A stretch of 64,000 nucleotides of DNA from Blakeslea trispora (taxonomy: Eukaryota > Mucoromycota > Mucoromycetes > Mucorales > Choanephoraceae). The notes below the pieces were generated by a model. The model made no database searches, was not told the DNA's origin, and saw only the letters and a program-made list of their open reading frames with translations. Made by a program: the position numbers and the translations under genes. The stretch lies in the NCBI GenBank assembly GCA_025331445.1, contig JAIWNE010000022.1:1-64000 (forward strand), read 5' to 3'. Positions 33,301 to 42,900 of the stretch are shown one piece after another (within the stretch, counting starts at the first letter, position 1; each line of letters starts with the position of its first letter).

Positions 33301-34080
33301 GAGTCGTAGAAGTCGCGGATTGGCACGCCATAATCCAGGCCCCGAAGGCGCAGTAGCCGAGGCTAGCTTAACCGACAGGAGGGCATGGTCTGACCAGTGA
33401 GGTTTAAGTATATGTAGACCGGCATGCACTAACGCATTCCGAAAGGGATGACTAACAAAGATGTGATCTATCGTAGACTCGATGTCCTTATTTCTGCGAA
33501 AAGTAGCAAGATTGTGGAGATCATAGGCCTGCAAAGCATTAAAGCAGTGTAGATCTAAAAAGGATACCCAATCTAGCGAAGTAGCAGTACCAATATTTGG
33601 TCTGTGATAAGAATAATTAAAGTCTCCCATAACCAACAATTGATCAAAATCCAAGTCGAGGTCGGAAGATTGAAGCATTGCGGGTAAAGTGGAGAAAAAG
33701 GAGCGGCGGTCTATGGCAGAAGTAGCAGGCGCATAAATAACTAAAACATAAAAAGGCATAAAGATATGATGTGGGGAGGTAATCCTAGAAAGGATCACCC
33801 GATCCAGGTGGGGGAGCAAGTCATCAGACAAATGGATTAAAGGATTAAAAGACACCAGTCCACAATGTGGAGTCCAAAGAGTCTGATGTGCTTGAAATTG
33901 TGCATTGATAAGTTTTTGATTAGAAGAAGACACATGGGTTTCTTGAAATGCCATGATGTCAAAATGTTGAAAGCGAAGAAAGCGAATGTAATTAGATTGC
34001 TTTTTAGATTGTTGGACCTTCACTAAGCTGTTGCAATTCAGCGTAGCGAGGTTGAGTGACAGAAAAGAGCTATCACTCAT
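30328..34080 (-). CDS. LINE 1 ORF2: endonuclease-reverse transcriptase
   Basis: 1250 aa. Residues 1 to about 240 are an apurinic-type endonuclease (LATLNCNSL, FQETH, GDFNYS, HWSDHALL). The reverse transcriptase follows: KKGDLTLLQNWRPISLIN, DQEKAYDRV, RGLRQEDPLSPLLFNFALEPLL and the catalytic LAYADDVCVFL. The C-terminus has the zf-RVT-type Cys/His motif (CSFCNVSFESRSHLLVTC). No RNase H domain is apparent. The enzyme nicks the target and primes reverse transcription on it (TPRT). RQED in place of the near-invariant RQGD is a single-codon change (GAG) at a motif close to the RT active site and may weaken activity. The ATG overlaps the ORF1 stop by one base. Confidence 0.93.
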   Translation of the reverse strand: MSDSSFLSLNLATLNCNSLVKVQQSKKQSNYIRFLRFQHFDIMAFQETHVSSSNQKLINAQFQAHQTLWTPHCGLVSFNPLIHLSDDLLPHLDRVILSRITSPHHIFMPFYVLVIYAPATSAIDRRSFFSTLPAMLQSSDLDLDFDQLLVMGDFNYSYHRPNIGTATSLDWVSFLDLHCFNALQAYDLHNLATFRRNKDIESTIDHIFVSHPFRNALVHAGLHILKPHWSDHALLSVKLASATAPSGPGLWRANPRLLRLPEYHSRLIEIIPSVLEEATRKCATPQDQWDYLKRAIKRVTKCFGVKRANSNKARLRELQSMRNRFLRSQPSLEDRIQFLRPLEQEIFQLQQELVERLALKAGQRWREHGETSARFLKNLVRSRQNTERIVAFRDSGTEVPRADKDSMLQSAHHFYQQLYTTDPVDDTQLDTYLDGIGSLPRISSEDHASLLAPITIEDILAVTTKVVSKQSSPGSDGFGYALLFHLYRFPPLQRLVVRVYNDALLHSIFPASWRDIRVRLLPKKGDLTLLQNWRPISLINCDGKIFTRILNARMKEVATSVITPLQTGFMPGRFIATNGILVNIVMEHARRTQRDDIALLLDQEKAYDRVHPLYLRKTLLRLNCPVPLVNCLMNLFFGNRVSVNVNGFFADVVHQCRGLRQEDPLSPLLFNFALEPLLRHILQDTAFQGFAFEQDDRSMPVHTLEPLKILAYADDVCVFLSDENDFRLLQQHLTRYGQVSNARINMHKTEAVSLCGQPSPSWQSLLRSSDIYSWHDRTSPKALRYLGFPLISSLPQRKLVELNLIESLQAKCDRYKGRNLSLRGRATIINSVFLASLWHVLRVTSFPLSFFKQLRSIIGRFVNSGVKPIFRYDLLCQGVGDGGVGLLDPLIQQGGLYVRWFRTLLRQSQDSFIHHYLMDHIRRFFAHTSFPVLSLYFPRLRKTCCLDYGHFVHTLFFFLDDYLAKAASKIPDNCSLSTLLELPLADVFLHLPEDHWIVSPRPAPLLMKQFFAIDDSRNCFRPLHSSDQPQFPRLSSKLRRELLSPGVLLHPRLLAAFLETPVTAAPVDVQPFDALWSEFEFWEDSSNRSFRVSLQDALLTTVASPLTSRNWHLFWSLSLTPECRSMWYRIVYDKFHCHASIAQFIADVSPSCSFCNVSFESRSHLLVTCPVKWNLWSLILRTRFPYMAFQPSHIISALWSMTVPPFVPSASFLNLCAATARAIWCAHWAFVRQAIPFTEALVITKIHQLT

Positions 34081-35387
34081 TATTGTCTATTGGATGTAGG
34101 GGTGCCTCCACTAGGACTATTTGTCGTAGCTAGAGGGGAAGAGGGTAATTCAGAATCCAATACGGGTGTATCGAGATCATCCACATTCATTGCAACATCG
34201 GCATCCCATGACCATGAGCTTCCCGGATCCTGTGTAGGCACATCATCCAAAGGCTCCGTAGGTGAAGCGACTGTTTCAGGGGAAGGTAATTTTTGTTGGG
34301 AGGCAGTAGAAATAGGCGAGGTGACAGGGACAGAAGGTTGAGAAGGAAGCTTAGATGATGAGAGTAACTTTGTATCAATCGGAACAGTGGTCTTTGAGGG
34401 GTGTCCATGTCTAGGACGTTTGCTGCCTAGTACAGGATTATCTTTCGGCCACTCAAAGTCGAAAGAGGTAGCTACAGGAGCCTTAGCTCGCGGCTTTTTC
34501 TGAGGTGCGTCCTTAGGACAACTGGCTGCCATATGCCCGGCAACACCACAGGTCCAACAGGTAAACTTTGTCTTTCTCTTCTCACAATCTGCAACCGAGT
34601 GCCCCTCAGCATGACAGTATTTGCAGTAGCGAGGCATTTGCTTCCAAACTGCATAAAAACTTGTATCATCCGACCCTGCCCAGGGGATAACGTGAGTCAA
34701 GGGGTAGAATTTAGCATTAGACTTCTGAACATTAAGAACAGCAAAACCATTGCACATGTAAGTCTTAGTCTCAGGTTCTAAAAGAATACCAACATCCAGA
34801 ATATCCCCAAAAGGAGCCAAACTCTTTCTCAAACCTTCCAATAGTTTTTTCTCATTAAAAAAAGCCAGATTGGAGAGTCTAACACTAATAACCTCCATAT
34901 CGGTGCCAAGTGCTCTGCAGGGAAGAACTACAGCACCGTCATTAAACTTAAGACCTGTCGTGAGGAATGATTCCACAACTTCCACATCTGTCTCTTCAAA
35001 ACTTATTTCTGCAAAACGCAAGTTACCAATTTGTAAGGGCAAGGCCCCCAAACGAGAAGGGTATTGCTCAGCGACAAGTTTGAGAAAGTCAACACAGTTT
35101 GCCTTTCTCCCCGTCATATCCACGAAGACGCTGTTAGATCCATGTCCAGGACGAAAAATGCTTGTTTTTACTGTCTTAGTCGTTGAAGAGGCTGTACTAT
35201 TGCTGGGGGAAGGTGACAATAGCGAATGTCGAACAGGACGAGCTTGTCTGGCCGCTACCTGAGACCAAGCGCGAGGATTCGAGGGTTTTGGAGTTGGTGC
35301 CTTATGGTTGGAGTGAGAGATGGGGACATCGGGTGTATGGTCTAAGCCACTCAACGGCCCAAAATTATTTTTATGTGAAAGAACCAT
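34080..35387 (-). CDS. LINE 1 ORF1: zinc-knuckle nucleic-acid-binding protein
   Basis: 435 aa. It has a basic, Ser/Pro-rich N-terminus and a middle RRM-like region (MEVISVRLSNLAFF...FGDILDVGILLEP). Two tandem CCHC knuckles follow (CKYCHAEGHSVADC and CWTCGVAGHMAASC, both CX2CX4HX4C), then a disordered Ser/Thr/Pro tail. It presumably coats the LINE RNA. The ATG is one base inside the element edge, so the RNA leader may come from flanking DNA. It ends in TAATG, where the last A of the stop starts ORF2. Confidence 0.9.
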   Translation of the reverse strand: MVLSHKNNFGPLSGLDHTPDVPISHSNHKAPTPKPSNPRAWSQVAARQARPVRHSLLSPSPSNSTASSTTKTVKTSIFRPGHGSNSVFVDMTGRKANCVDFLKLVAEQYPSRLGALPLQIGNLRFAEISFEETDVEVVESFLTTGLKFNDGAVVLPCRALGTDMEVISVRLSNLAFFNEKKLLEGLRKSLAPFGDILDVGILLEPETKTYMCNGFAVLNVQKSNAKFYPLTHVIPWAGSDDTSFYAVWKQMPRYCKYCHAEGHSVADCEKRKTKFTCWTCGVAGHMAASCPKDAPQKKPRAKAPVATSFDFEWPKDNPVLGSKRPRHGHPSKTTVPIDTKLLSSSKLPSQPSVPVTSPISTASQQKLPSPETVASPTEPLDDVPTQDPGSSWSWDADVAMNVDDLDTPVLDSELPSSPLATTNSPSGGTPTSNRQ

Positions 35388-35388
35388 G

Positions 35389-35402
35389 AGAAAGAGAAGT
35401 TT
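35389..35402. repeat. Target-site duplication, 5' side of LINE 1
   Basis: Exact 14-base copy of 30220-30233, directly abutting the CATGG start of the element. Confidence 0.8.
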
Positions 35403-35497
35403 ATTTTTGCCAACATTCTTTTTCGTACTTCAATTTACGCTATTTTCATTGGCTGGGCTTTAGCTACGTTACTGAAGGGAACTTTATTAATAAATTT

Positions 35498-35839
35498 CCT
35501 CTTTCTCTTTCTCTTTCTCTTTCTCTTTCTCTTTCTCTTTCTCTTTCTCTTTCTCTTCCCAAACATTGTTTTTTCTCTAGTGCAAGCGTGCTACTTCGTG
35601 CGTAGAAATACGTGACCGTTTGTGTGCGTGAGTGCGCGCATATATCATCTTTGCGCCAGGACGTACGGGCCTGTAGTGGATTGCTCTGCTCTGTATGCGT
35701 ACTTTATCATGAGAGGATATATTTCCTCTTTCTCTTTCTCTTTCTCTTTCTCTTTCTCTTTCTCTTTCTCTTCTCTTTCTCTTTCTCTTTCTCTTTCTCT
35801 TTCTCTTTCTCTTTCTCTTTCTCTTTCTCTTTCTCTTTC

Positions 35840-35882
<43 letters not shown>

Positions 35883-36031
35883 TTCTCTTCCCAAACATTG
35901 TTTTTTCTCTAGTGCAAGCGTGCTACTTCGTGCGTAGAAATACGTGACCGTTTGTGTGCGTGAGTGCGCGCATATATCATCTTTGCGCCAGGACGTACGG
36001 GCCTGTAGTGGATTGCTCTGCTCTGTATGCG
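35498..36031. repeat. Tandem pair: TTTCTC microsatellite plus 142-bp unique segment
   Basis: Unit 1 is a TTTCTC hexamer run (about 35498-35556) followed by a non-repetitive segment 35558-35699. Unit 2 is a longer, interrupted run (about 35724-35889) followed by 35890-36031. The two 142-bp segments are identical by eye and start 332 bases apart. Both runs are preceded by ATTTCC. The unique segment is richer in G+C and CpG (GTGCGTGAGTGCGCGC) than its surroundings. Frames across the runs give only FS or KR/ER repeats and are not genes. Confidence 0.9.
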
Positions 36032-37485
36032 CACTTTGTAGTCTTTTAATATGCCGTTCTGTAAAAAAAAAAGACGTATTGTACTTATCTATTGCAGTCT
36101 CTTACGCAACGAATTATTTATCTGTTTAGCTGACTCTTTTCTTTTTGTATGAAGAACAACAACTGCTGTAACCGCTAGCCCAAGATTCAAAGCGTAAGTC
36201 ATCGCTCAATCGGCTCTCCGAATTCTACTTCTGGACTTGACCGTTAACAGTAAGACCTCTAGCAAAGTCTTCATTTGTTCATTCTATGGCTGAATGGCAT
36301 ATCGATCAAAGTGTCTTTTGCCAGAGTGTTGCAAAAAAAAAACCACCCAGTTTGTTTTTAGAGTAGCGAAATCCAAACTCTGAAGCATTTCAAGCAGAAA
36401 AGTGACAAGCAGGAACAAACTCAAAAGACAGCTGTCAATGAACATCAATTAGCTCATATCATTCAAATCCTCTTATTGAATGATGCACTGAATCAACAAG
36501 GATAATGAAGAATTGTGTACTTTGTAGCTTCATCAACTTGCACCAAGTCAAGAAAAGAGAGTTCTTTACTAAATCCAATTTAAATGAAAGTGATATCGTG
36601 ATGAGCCTTTGGGGCAACGTTGTTGATTTGCAATTGATGAAGCAAAAAAGTACACAATGAACTATTTCAGTTGATATTCTTAAATTAAGTAATAAAATGC
36701 TTGTGTTTTGAATTATGACTCATTGGGAAAACAAAATGTATACAATCGTTTTTCTTGTGCTTTAGTTTCAAGAAGGTTTCTCAGACGCATATCGTATTTT
36801 GACTTGAATATCGTGAAACTGGCCATCATACAAATGGTGAAAAGGAAATATTTCAAATCAATGAAAACTTATACAGTCAAACCTATTGAAATTGGCGCTT
36901 TCTAAAAAATGAATGGCGAAAACACAAAAAAGATTGGCCCAAATGAATGGGAACAATGCTCAAACTGCCAGTCAATGAAAATCTAGGTTTCAACTGGTTT
37001 AAGATAGATAGTTTTATTCTTTGGCTAATAACTAATTTAACATAAAAACATTAAGATGTTTACGTACTTTTTCTAGCTCCTTTGTTAGCGGTTGTTAATA
37101 AGAACCTAAAGAAACAGAAAAATATTGTAATTGACATTTTATATTAGAGAGGAGACGATGATGGTGTCCCAAGAATCATTGACTTAGCATACTTTAGATC
37201 AAAAAGTCCAAATATGTCGTTTGAAATACAGAGTTTAGCTCTATCACTTCTCTTTTTAAAAGCAATGAATACCTTTTGTTACGAAGAAGGGCTTGACAAT
37301 CTTTACAACGAGCGAGGAGGGAAAGTCTATGATTCCATGGAAGGCATTTTGACGATCCAAACATTGTTCTTGAGAACATTGCTAGTAGAGGGAAGTACTT
37401 GAGTGCTAAGCTTCCCGAAAAATCTCGTAAACCAGTTTCAATAAAAAAAAAAGCAATCGAAGCACGAAGAGTTGAGAAAGACCAC
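36032..37485. other. Unassigned relic DNA
   Basis: No intact gene. Around 36590-36650 the + strand reads ESDIVMSLWGNVVDLQ-like residues with a stop nearby, possibly an eroded exon of the mucoralean PD-(D/E)XK-like families. Frames at 36708-36905 and 37214-37402 have no recognisable motif. Confidence 0.35.
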
Positions 37486-37680
37486 CTCTGGTAAGAACTA
37501 CGATGATTTAACAAGAGAGACTTTCATTGATCGTATGCTTGAACAGCCAGTGGAGCGAGGCGTTGTATATAGAGTTACAAAAGACTTGAATATCAATTAC
37601 CGTACGGCCTTGAGGTGGTGACACCTTTACAATGAAACTGAGGAAATTGCTCATATAAAGTCAGAACAACCTGTTAACAG
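37486..37680 (+). pseudogene. Transposase helix-turn-helix relic
   Basis: Plus-strand reading gives NYDDLTRETFIDRMLEQ, then VTKDLNINYRTALRW, a stop codon (TGA) where W is expected, then HLYNETEEIAHIKSEQP. This looks like the homeodomain-type DNA-binding start of an IS630/Tc1-like transposase. No DDE domain follows. Family call by pattern only. Confidence 0.5.
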
Positions 37681-38286
37681 AAACTTGCTGTTAATAAATG
37701 AGCAGACTCAAAAACTCAGCATTAAGAGCTCACACAATTTCTTCCCAAGTAATCTTGTGTCTCATTTTTCCTAGAAAGAAAAATAAACAATTGGGGTTTA
37801 TCATGAGAAGGGCTCCTCCTGACCTACGATATTGACGCCAAGAAATTTGGTGCTATCGCAAAACAGGCCATCCCAGATCCTTAGCTCTTCTGCATGCTTT
37901 GCTACGTAAAGTTTATTGCTTGCCAAATGGCCCTCAAAAGTAATGACTGGGCTATTGCTTGAGATGCAATACTCAATGTATCGCTTGAAGCTGTTGTGGT
38001 GGGGTTGCATAGCAAGCCAATAGAGCAAGAGCAAGAGAGAGATAGAGAAATAGGGCAAGAGAGAGTGAAGAGCAAGGCGTGTTTTAAGCGTTTTGTTTTC
38101 ACACCCGTCCATTTTAGGTAAAAATACAATATGATTGGACAAGAGCCGATTTTAGGATGATTGAACTCATCAGCGAGAAGGCCTGGAAGAACTTGAATAA
38201 GTTGCTCAAAGTCATGACCTACAAACGAACCAACATGACACAAGTGCTTCCTGAAGTTTTTAGAATATGCCTTGTGGTTCTTGTTG
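37681..38286. other. Unassigned stretch with overlapping minus-strand frames
   Basis: Two overlapping minus-strand frames of 113 and 137 codons (37801-38142 and 37902-38315) are open but match nothing I know. Part of their length is a purine-rich AGAG tract, so at least one is a by-product. Confidence 0.3.
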
Positions 38287-39177
38287 CTTTTCTTTCTTTG
38301 AACCAAACAATCCACTCTTGCTTGGTTTTATAGCTGGAAGATGTAAATGGGAGAAAGCAAGTAGAAACTCTGTGAGAATTTGCATGGGTACTTTTAGTTA
38401 TGAAAATAGAAGATTATGTTCAAAATACAAAAGACGGAATGTAAAGTAAGATATAAATAAAAATACAAAAAAGACTAGCTTTATTTTGCTTATGCAACAT
38501 TGGTGGAAGCGTCTGTTGAAGACAACTCTGGGGAGCGGGAAATAATATATTGTCAAACCTAGTATAAAAAAAGTGAGCTACTGACTGTTATTCCTCAAGA
38601 GCCTTGCTTACCCATAAAGGTTATGGCCATCTGTTATCTTAAAAAGACAGCTCCCCACGGCCTCAAGAATGTTCTCTGCCTTTTTTCTCCAACATCCTTC
38701 TTCGTCTTGGTGACCTTGTTCACCCTATTTTGGATTCATTAGAGAATTGCTTTACTAACATTTTTTTGTACATCATACTTACAGCGTCATCAAGCTCTCT
38801 GCTGGTTTTTACCTTGTAAATTGCGCCATCTTCTCTGCCAGCAATCTGAGCAAGACTAGACTTTAACTTCTTGCTGTCTCTGTCATCATTGAAGTCCTAT
38901 TATATACTGATTAGATATTGCTGAAAGGTTAAGATAGTTTAAATAATGACATACCGAAAGCAAGTCCAATACTTCAACTTTGAGAGTGGAGCTCAAGCGA
39001 GCAGGCTTGCCAAATACTTTTGTTTTGAAGTGTCTGCAAAGATCCTCCATTTTTTCAGCACAGAAGACACCAACAAGATCAGTGTCAATGTACTTGTTCA
39101 GCTTCAGGACACCATGGATGGCACTAAAAGACTGATGTTAGTGACAGCTAAAAAGGAAAATGGCTCAATACTTACAG
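38287..39177 (-). pseudogene. Broken duplicate of the 465-aa PD-(D/E)XK-like gene
   Basis: The downstream flank and 3' end (38287-38530) closely match 23694-23968, and 38531-39177 closely matches 24499-25135, so about 530 bases are deleted between them. That removes the codons for the D...ExK core and most of the last two exons. Equivalents of exons 5, 6 and 7 and their introns remain. Exon 6 ends in a different phase from the intact gene and would shift the frame. Exons 1-4 are replaced by a different sequence (the zinc-finger frame at 39178-39575). Confidence 0.85.
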
Positions 39178-39575
39178 CTATTCCATATCAATATCGCTCA
39201 TGGAGTTCACTAACCCTACGGAAGGCGATTCACAGAAGAAGCTGTTGTTTGTTCCCAAGTTCTGAGAAACATTTCCAGAAATCCGCCTGATAATAAAGTG
39301 TTAGTATATGTATTTTGAACAATAGAGAAGACTTTCAAAAGCTCTTACCATTGGACAACAATCGCTTCTCCTTCTTCACTTGACAATCTTGAGTTGCATG
39401 TTCTTAAATGTCTTCCGACTTTGTACTTCTTAGGAAAAGCCTTTCGACACAAACTACAAACACAAGTTGATCCCATTTTGATATCTCCTTTAAGCCTGTA
39501 GCTATATTTTGTTGAACAAGGGCTGAACTCCCTCCTAAAAGTCGTAGGATTGTCTTCATCTTTCTTTTTAGTCAT
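39178..39575 (-). CDS. Small zinc-finger protein (C2HC), 111 aa, two exons
   Basis: Exons 39575-39349 and 39286-39178, joined through a gtaaga donor and a cag acceptor. The protein begins MTKKKDEDNP and has one finger CSLCRKAF...GRHLRTC (C-x2-C-x12-H-x3-C), then an acidic tail ESPSVGLVNSMSDIDME before TAG. This could be the N-terminal DNA-binding part of a transposon protein whose remainder was replaced by the truncated duplicate downstream; the fusion point is at the stop. Whether it is expressed is unknown. Confidence 0.5.
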
Positions 39576-39816
39576 TTTACAATAAAAATAAAAAATAGAG
39601 ATAGGATATAGAAAAATTAAATTATTCTTTTTAAAGAAAAATAAATTATGCACTAAAAAAAGTTTGGCGCATTTACAGATATATTCAAAAAGTTTCACCC
39701 TGAAATTTATCTGTGATTGACAAGAAATAGACTTGCATGAAACAGGATGTCATAGTATGCTTGGGAAGAAAAATGAGCTATCTAACCATGAGATCATGTT
39801 TCATGCAAGTCTATTT

Positions 39817-39830
39817 CCTGCAGAATAGTT
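39817..39830. repeat. Target-site duplication, 3' side of LINE 2
   Basis: CCTGCAGAATAGTT is identical to 45169-45182 and lies within the foldback element arm. Confidence 0.8.
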
Positions 39831-39985
39831 TGAAAGTGATTTTTATTTGTTGCACGTATCTTTGTCGGACAAAGAAAGCGGTACTCAACAAGAAGCAGAA
39901 TTAATAGAAGGAAGAATAAGGAAAACAAAATAAACTGAACTAAACTAGACTAAACTAAAATGAAATTGAAAAAAGTGAGGATGTA

Positions 39986-42900
39986 TTAATCATCTGCCAA
40001 AACAGACTCATCATACTGCCGTTGAACGACAGTTTTAGTGGCCCGAAAGGCAGCGACAGAACAGAAAGGCAGATCACGCAATATATGAGCCCAATGGGCT
40101 TTCCATACCTCAGAGAGGGCAATAACAAGCAAGACGTTAGGTGGCAGAGGGCAGCCAGACTGACTACGAATCCCACGAAAGTCCAGTGTTGTTAATGCTG
40201 CGTAAACAGAGTCGATTGTTGTGCCAGGCCATAGAAATTCCCGGAAGAGATGGTCCCAAAACACGAACTTCCGAGGGCAACGAAAAAAGAAGTGATATAT
40301 GTCTTCCGTATCACCACAGAGAAGGCAGAAAGCAGAGAGGTATGTGTCAGGTAACAAGCGATGGAGGAGTTGACGAGTGGGAATCAAACGATGTAACAAG
40401 CGAAACATGACGTTGCGTTGCACTGCGCTCAAAGACAGCCGCCAAAAACGGTTCCAAGCAGACCGGGTACAAGTTAATTGAATCAGAGCAGAAGGAGAAG
40501 AAGTAGCAGCAATCATATGTCTGAAAGCACTGGTCGAAGTAGAACTATTAGACAACGCATTGGTGTCAAAAGTAAGTCGCAGGCGACGCCGAAAGGCAGA
40601 AAACTGTAAAGACTGAGTGATGGCTGGAATATAAGCAGGATTATGGACACTCAAAGACGAAGACTGTAAGCACTGCAAGAAGAAAGGTTCCAAGATACAT
40701 TTGCCAGAGGCCACTGCAGCGTGAAACTTTCGAATGCAACGTGAGTTGGGAGCAGGCTGAGAAGAAACAGATATTGGCGTCAAATAGTAGCCGTAGGGAT
40801 GAAAGACATACAGACCCGAGACAGGTGAACGAGCAATGGATGGTGATAGTTTGTAGCCGTCATTAGTGGAAGAGACGATAGCACAGAGAGGCAGCAACAA
40901 GACATCCAAAGTGGCAGGAATATATGTATAGTTCTTTCGTGGAATGGCGTCCACCACTCGGCACGCTAAGGTGTATAGGGAGACAGGAGAACCAGCAAGG
41001 GAACGTCTTGCCTTTGGGAAAAGGAGGCACATCAAGACATTGGTCGAACCAAAACAATTGGAAATATGTACGGAAAGGAACTGCTGAATCAAAGTCTTGG
41101 AAGGCCGATCAAACAGAAGTCCGTCGACCCATCGGTAAAAGAGTGCAAGCTGCTGAGTGGTAGGATCCAGAATCCCTAGACCGCCGCATGATTTGGGAGT
41201 CGTGATGATCTTCCAACTGACCTTAGGGAATATATTCCTAGTAATGAATTTGGACACAATCGACTTGATCGAGACAAACGTTGATAAAGGGAGCGGTATG
41301 ACTCGCATTACGTACCAACAGGTGGACAAAAGAAGAGAATTAGCCACAGTTGCACGACCTAAAACTGATAAGTTACGACGGGAATGAGAGTCAGCCAGCC
41401 GTTGAAGAGATCCAAGAAAGTTATTGACAAACGTATGCCGTTGTAGTAAGGATTGCAAGAGTGGGAACCCAAGGTAGATGATAGGGTCTCTGTCTCTAGC
41501 GTTCCATACTTTAGTGATGCAAAGGTCTTGTAACACTGGCAGCCAATAGTCATCCAGATTCTTGCCACTAAGAGAAAGTGCTTGCACTTTGTTGTAATTG
41601 ATTTTGGCGTTGGAAGCAGAACAGTAAGTAGACAAGTGACGTTGCAGGCGAAGGAGTTCGTTATGATCTTTGAGAAAGACCAGCATGTCATCAGCATAAC
41701 TCAGAAATTTGATACAGGGAAGGTCAAATTGACGGTCATACTCCTGAACAAACGAGTAACCTTGATATTGATCATCTTGAAGTAAGGACCGGAGCAAAGG
41801 TTCCAGGGCAAAGTTGTAAAGGATACAAGAGATGGGATCTCCCTGTTTGAGTCCACGCTGTTTGCGAACCATAGTCGGGGACAGGTACCCGTTCAGGACA
41901 ATCTGGATGGAATTATCTCGAAAGAGGTGGTATAGGGACATGATGATTGCAAAGGGAAAGCCAAGGTGTAGAAGTACTTGACGGAGGTACTCGAGGTTGA
42001 CCCGGTCATATGCTTTTTCCTGATCCAATAACATGCCAACGACATTGGGTGCATGTTCGCTATAACTTCTGGAGTTTTCTAAGATCATTTGTGTCAACAA
42101 GCCATGCTCAGCTATAAAGCGACGAGGCAAGAAGCCGAGCTGAAATGGGTTGATGAGACGACTAGAGACCTGTAGAATTCTTCTGTTAAGCAGGCGAGTG
42201 AAAATCTTTGTGTCTGTGTTAACAAGCTGAATAGGACGGTAATTCTTGGCCTGAGAAAGATCGCCTTTCTTTGGTAGTAAAGTCATAACTGAAATCATCC
42301 AGGAGGCAGGAAACTTAGCAAAGAGAAGCGCATCATTGTAAACACGAAGGATAATGCTTTTCAATTCCGGGATACGCAGCAAGATGCCTAGTATCTCGTA
42401 GGGGAGACCATCAGAGCCAGGGCTACTCTTTCGGGGAGAGCGATGGCTAGCTTCCAAAATGTCGTCCATAGTGTAAGGTTTGACAAGAACCCCAGCCTGT
42501 TGGGGAGAGATCACACGGCGGGGCATGTTTGCTAAAAGTAGATCAACAGCATCCTGCTCTACAGGGTCTGGATGATATAGGTCTGTATAATAGTCAACCA
42601 TTACTTTTGCTTTATCATCAGTACTCGTAACAAGTTGGTCCTGTGAGGGGTCGAAAAGAGAGGGAATGTGGCAGCGAGCCCTCCTTTCCGTGGCCAAAGA
42701 CTTGAAAAGCCGAGTAGAACGTTCACCATTTTCACGCCAGAACTTACCAGCCTGAAGTGAGTCGTAGTGGGCAATTTCTTGTTGTAAGCTAGCAATCATC
42801 TTCTCAACCTGTGGCAAGGTAGAGGATAGTATGGCAGTATGCTTGTAGTCCCTCAGGATGCGATTGCGCTTGGATTGAAACTTCTTGAGTGTTTTAGTTC

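Larger units (their letters stand above)
30234..35388 (-). mobile_element. Non-LTR retrotransposon (LINE 1), nearly complete
   Basis: 5.15 kb element on the minus strand: a one-base leader, ORF1 (435 aa), ORF2 (1250 aa) joined by TAATG, about 94 bases of 3' UTR and a poly(A) tail. It is bounded by 14-bp direct repeats (30220-30233, 35389-35402). Both ORFs are uninterrupted, but ORF2 has a non-consensus residue in the RT core (RQED for RQGD). It differs clearly in sequence from LINE 2, so the two are separate families or old subfamilies. Confidence 0.9.

Noticed and set aside
35577..35947. Open frames of about 100 codons across the TTTCTC arrays
   Set aside because: They translate the hexamer (FS, SL or KR/ER repeats) in several frames on both strands.
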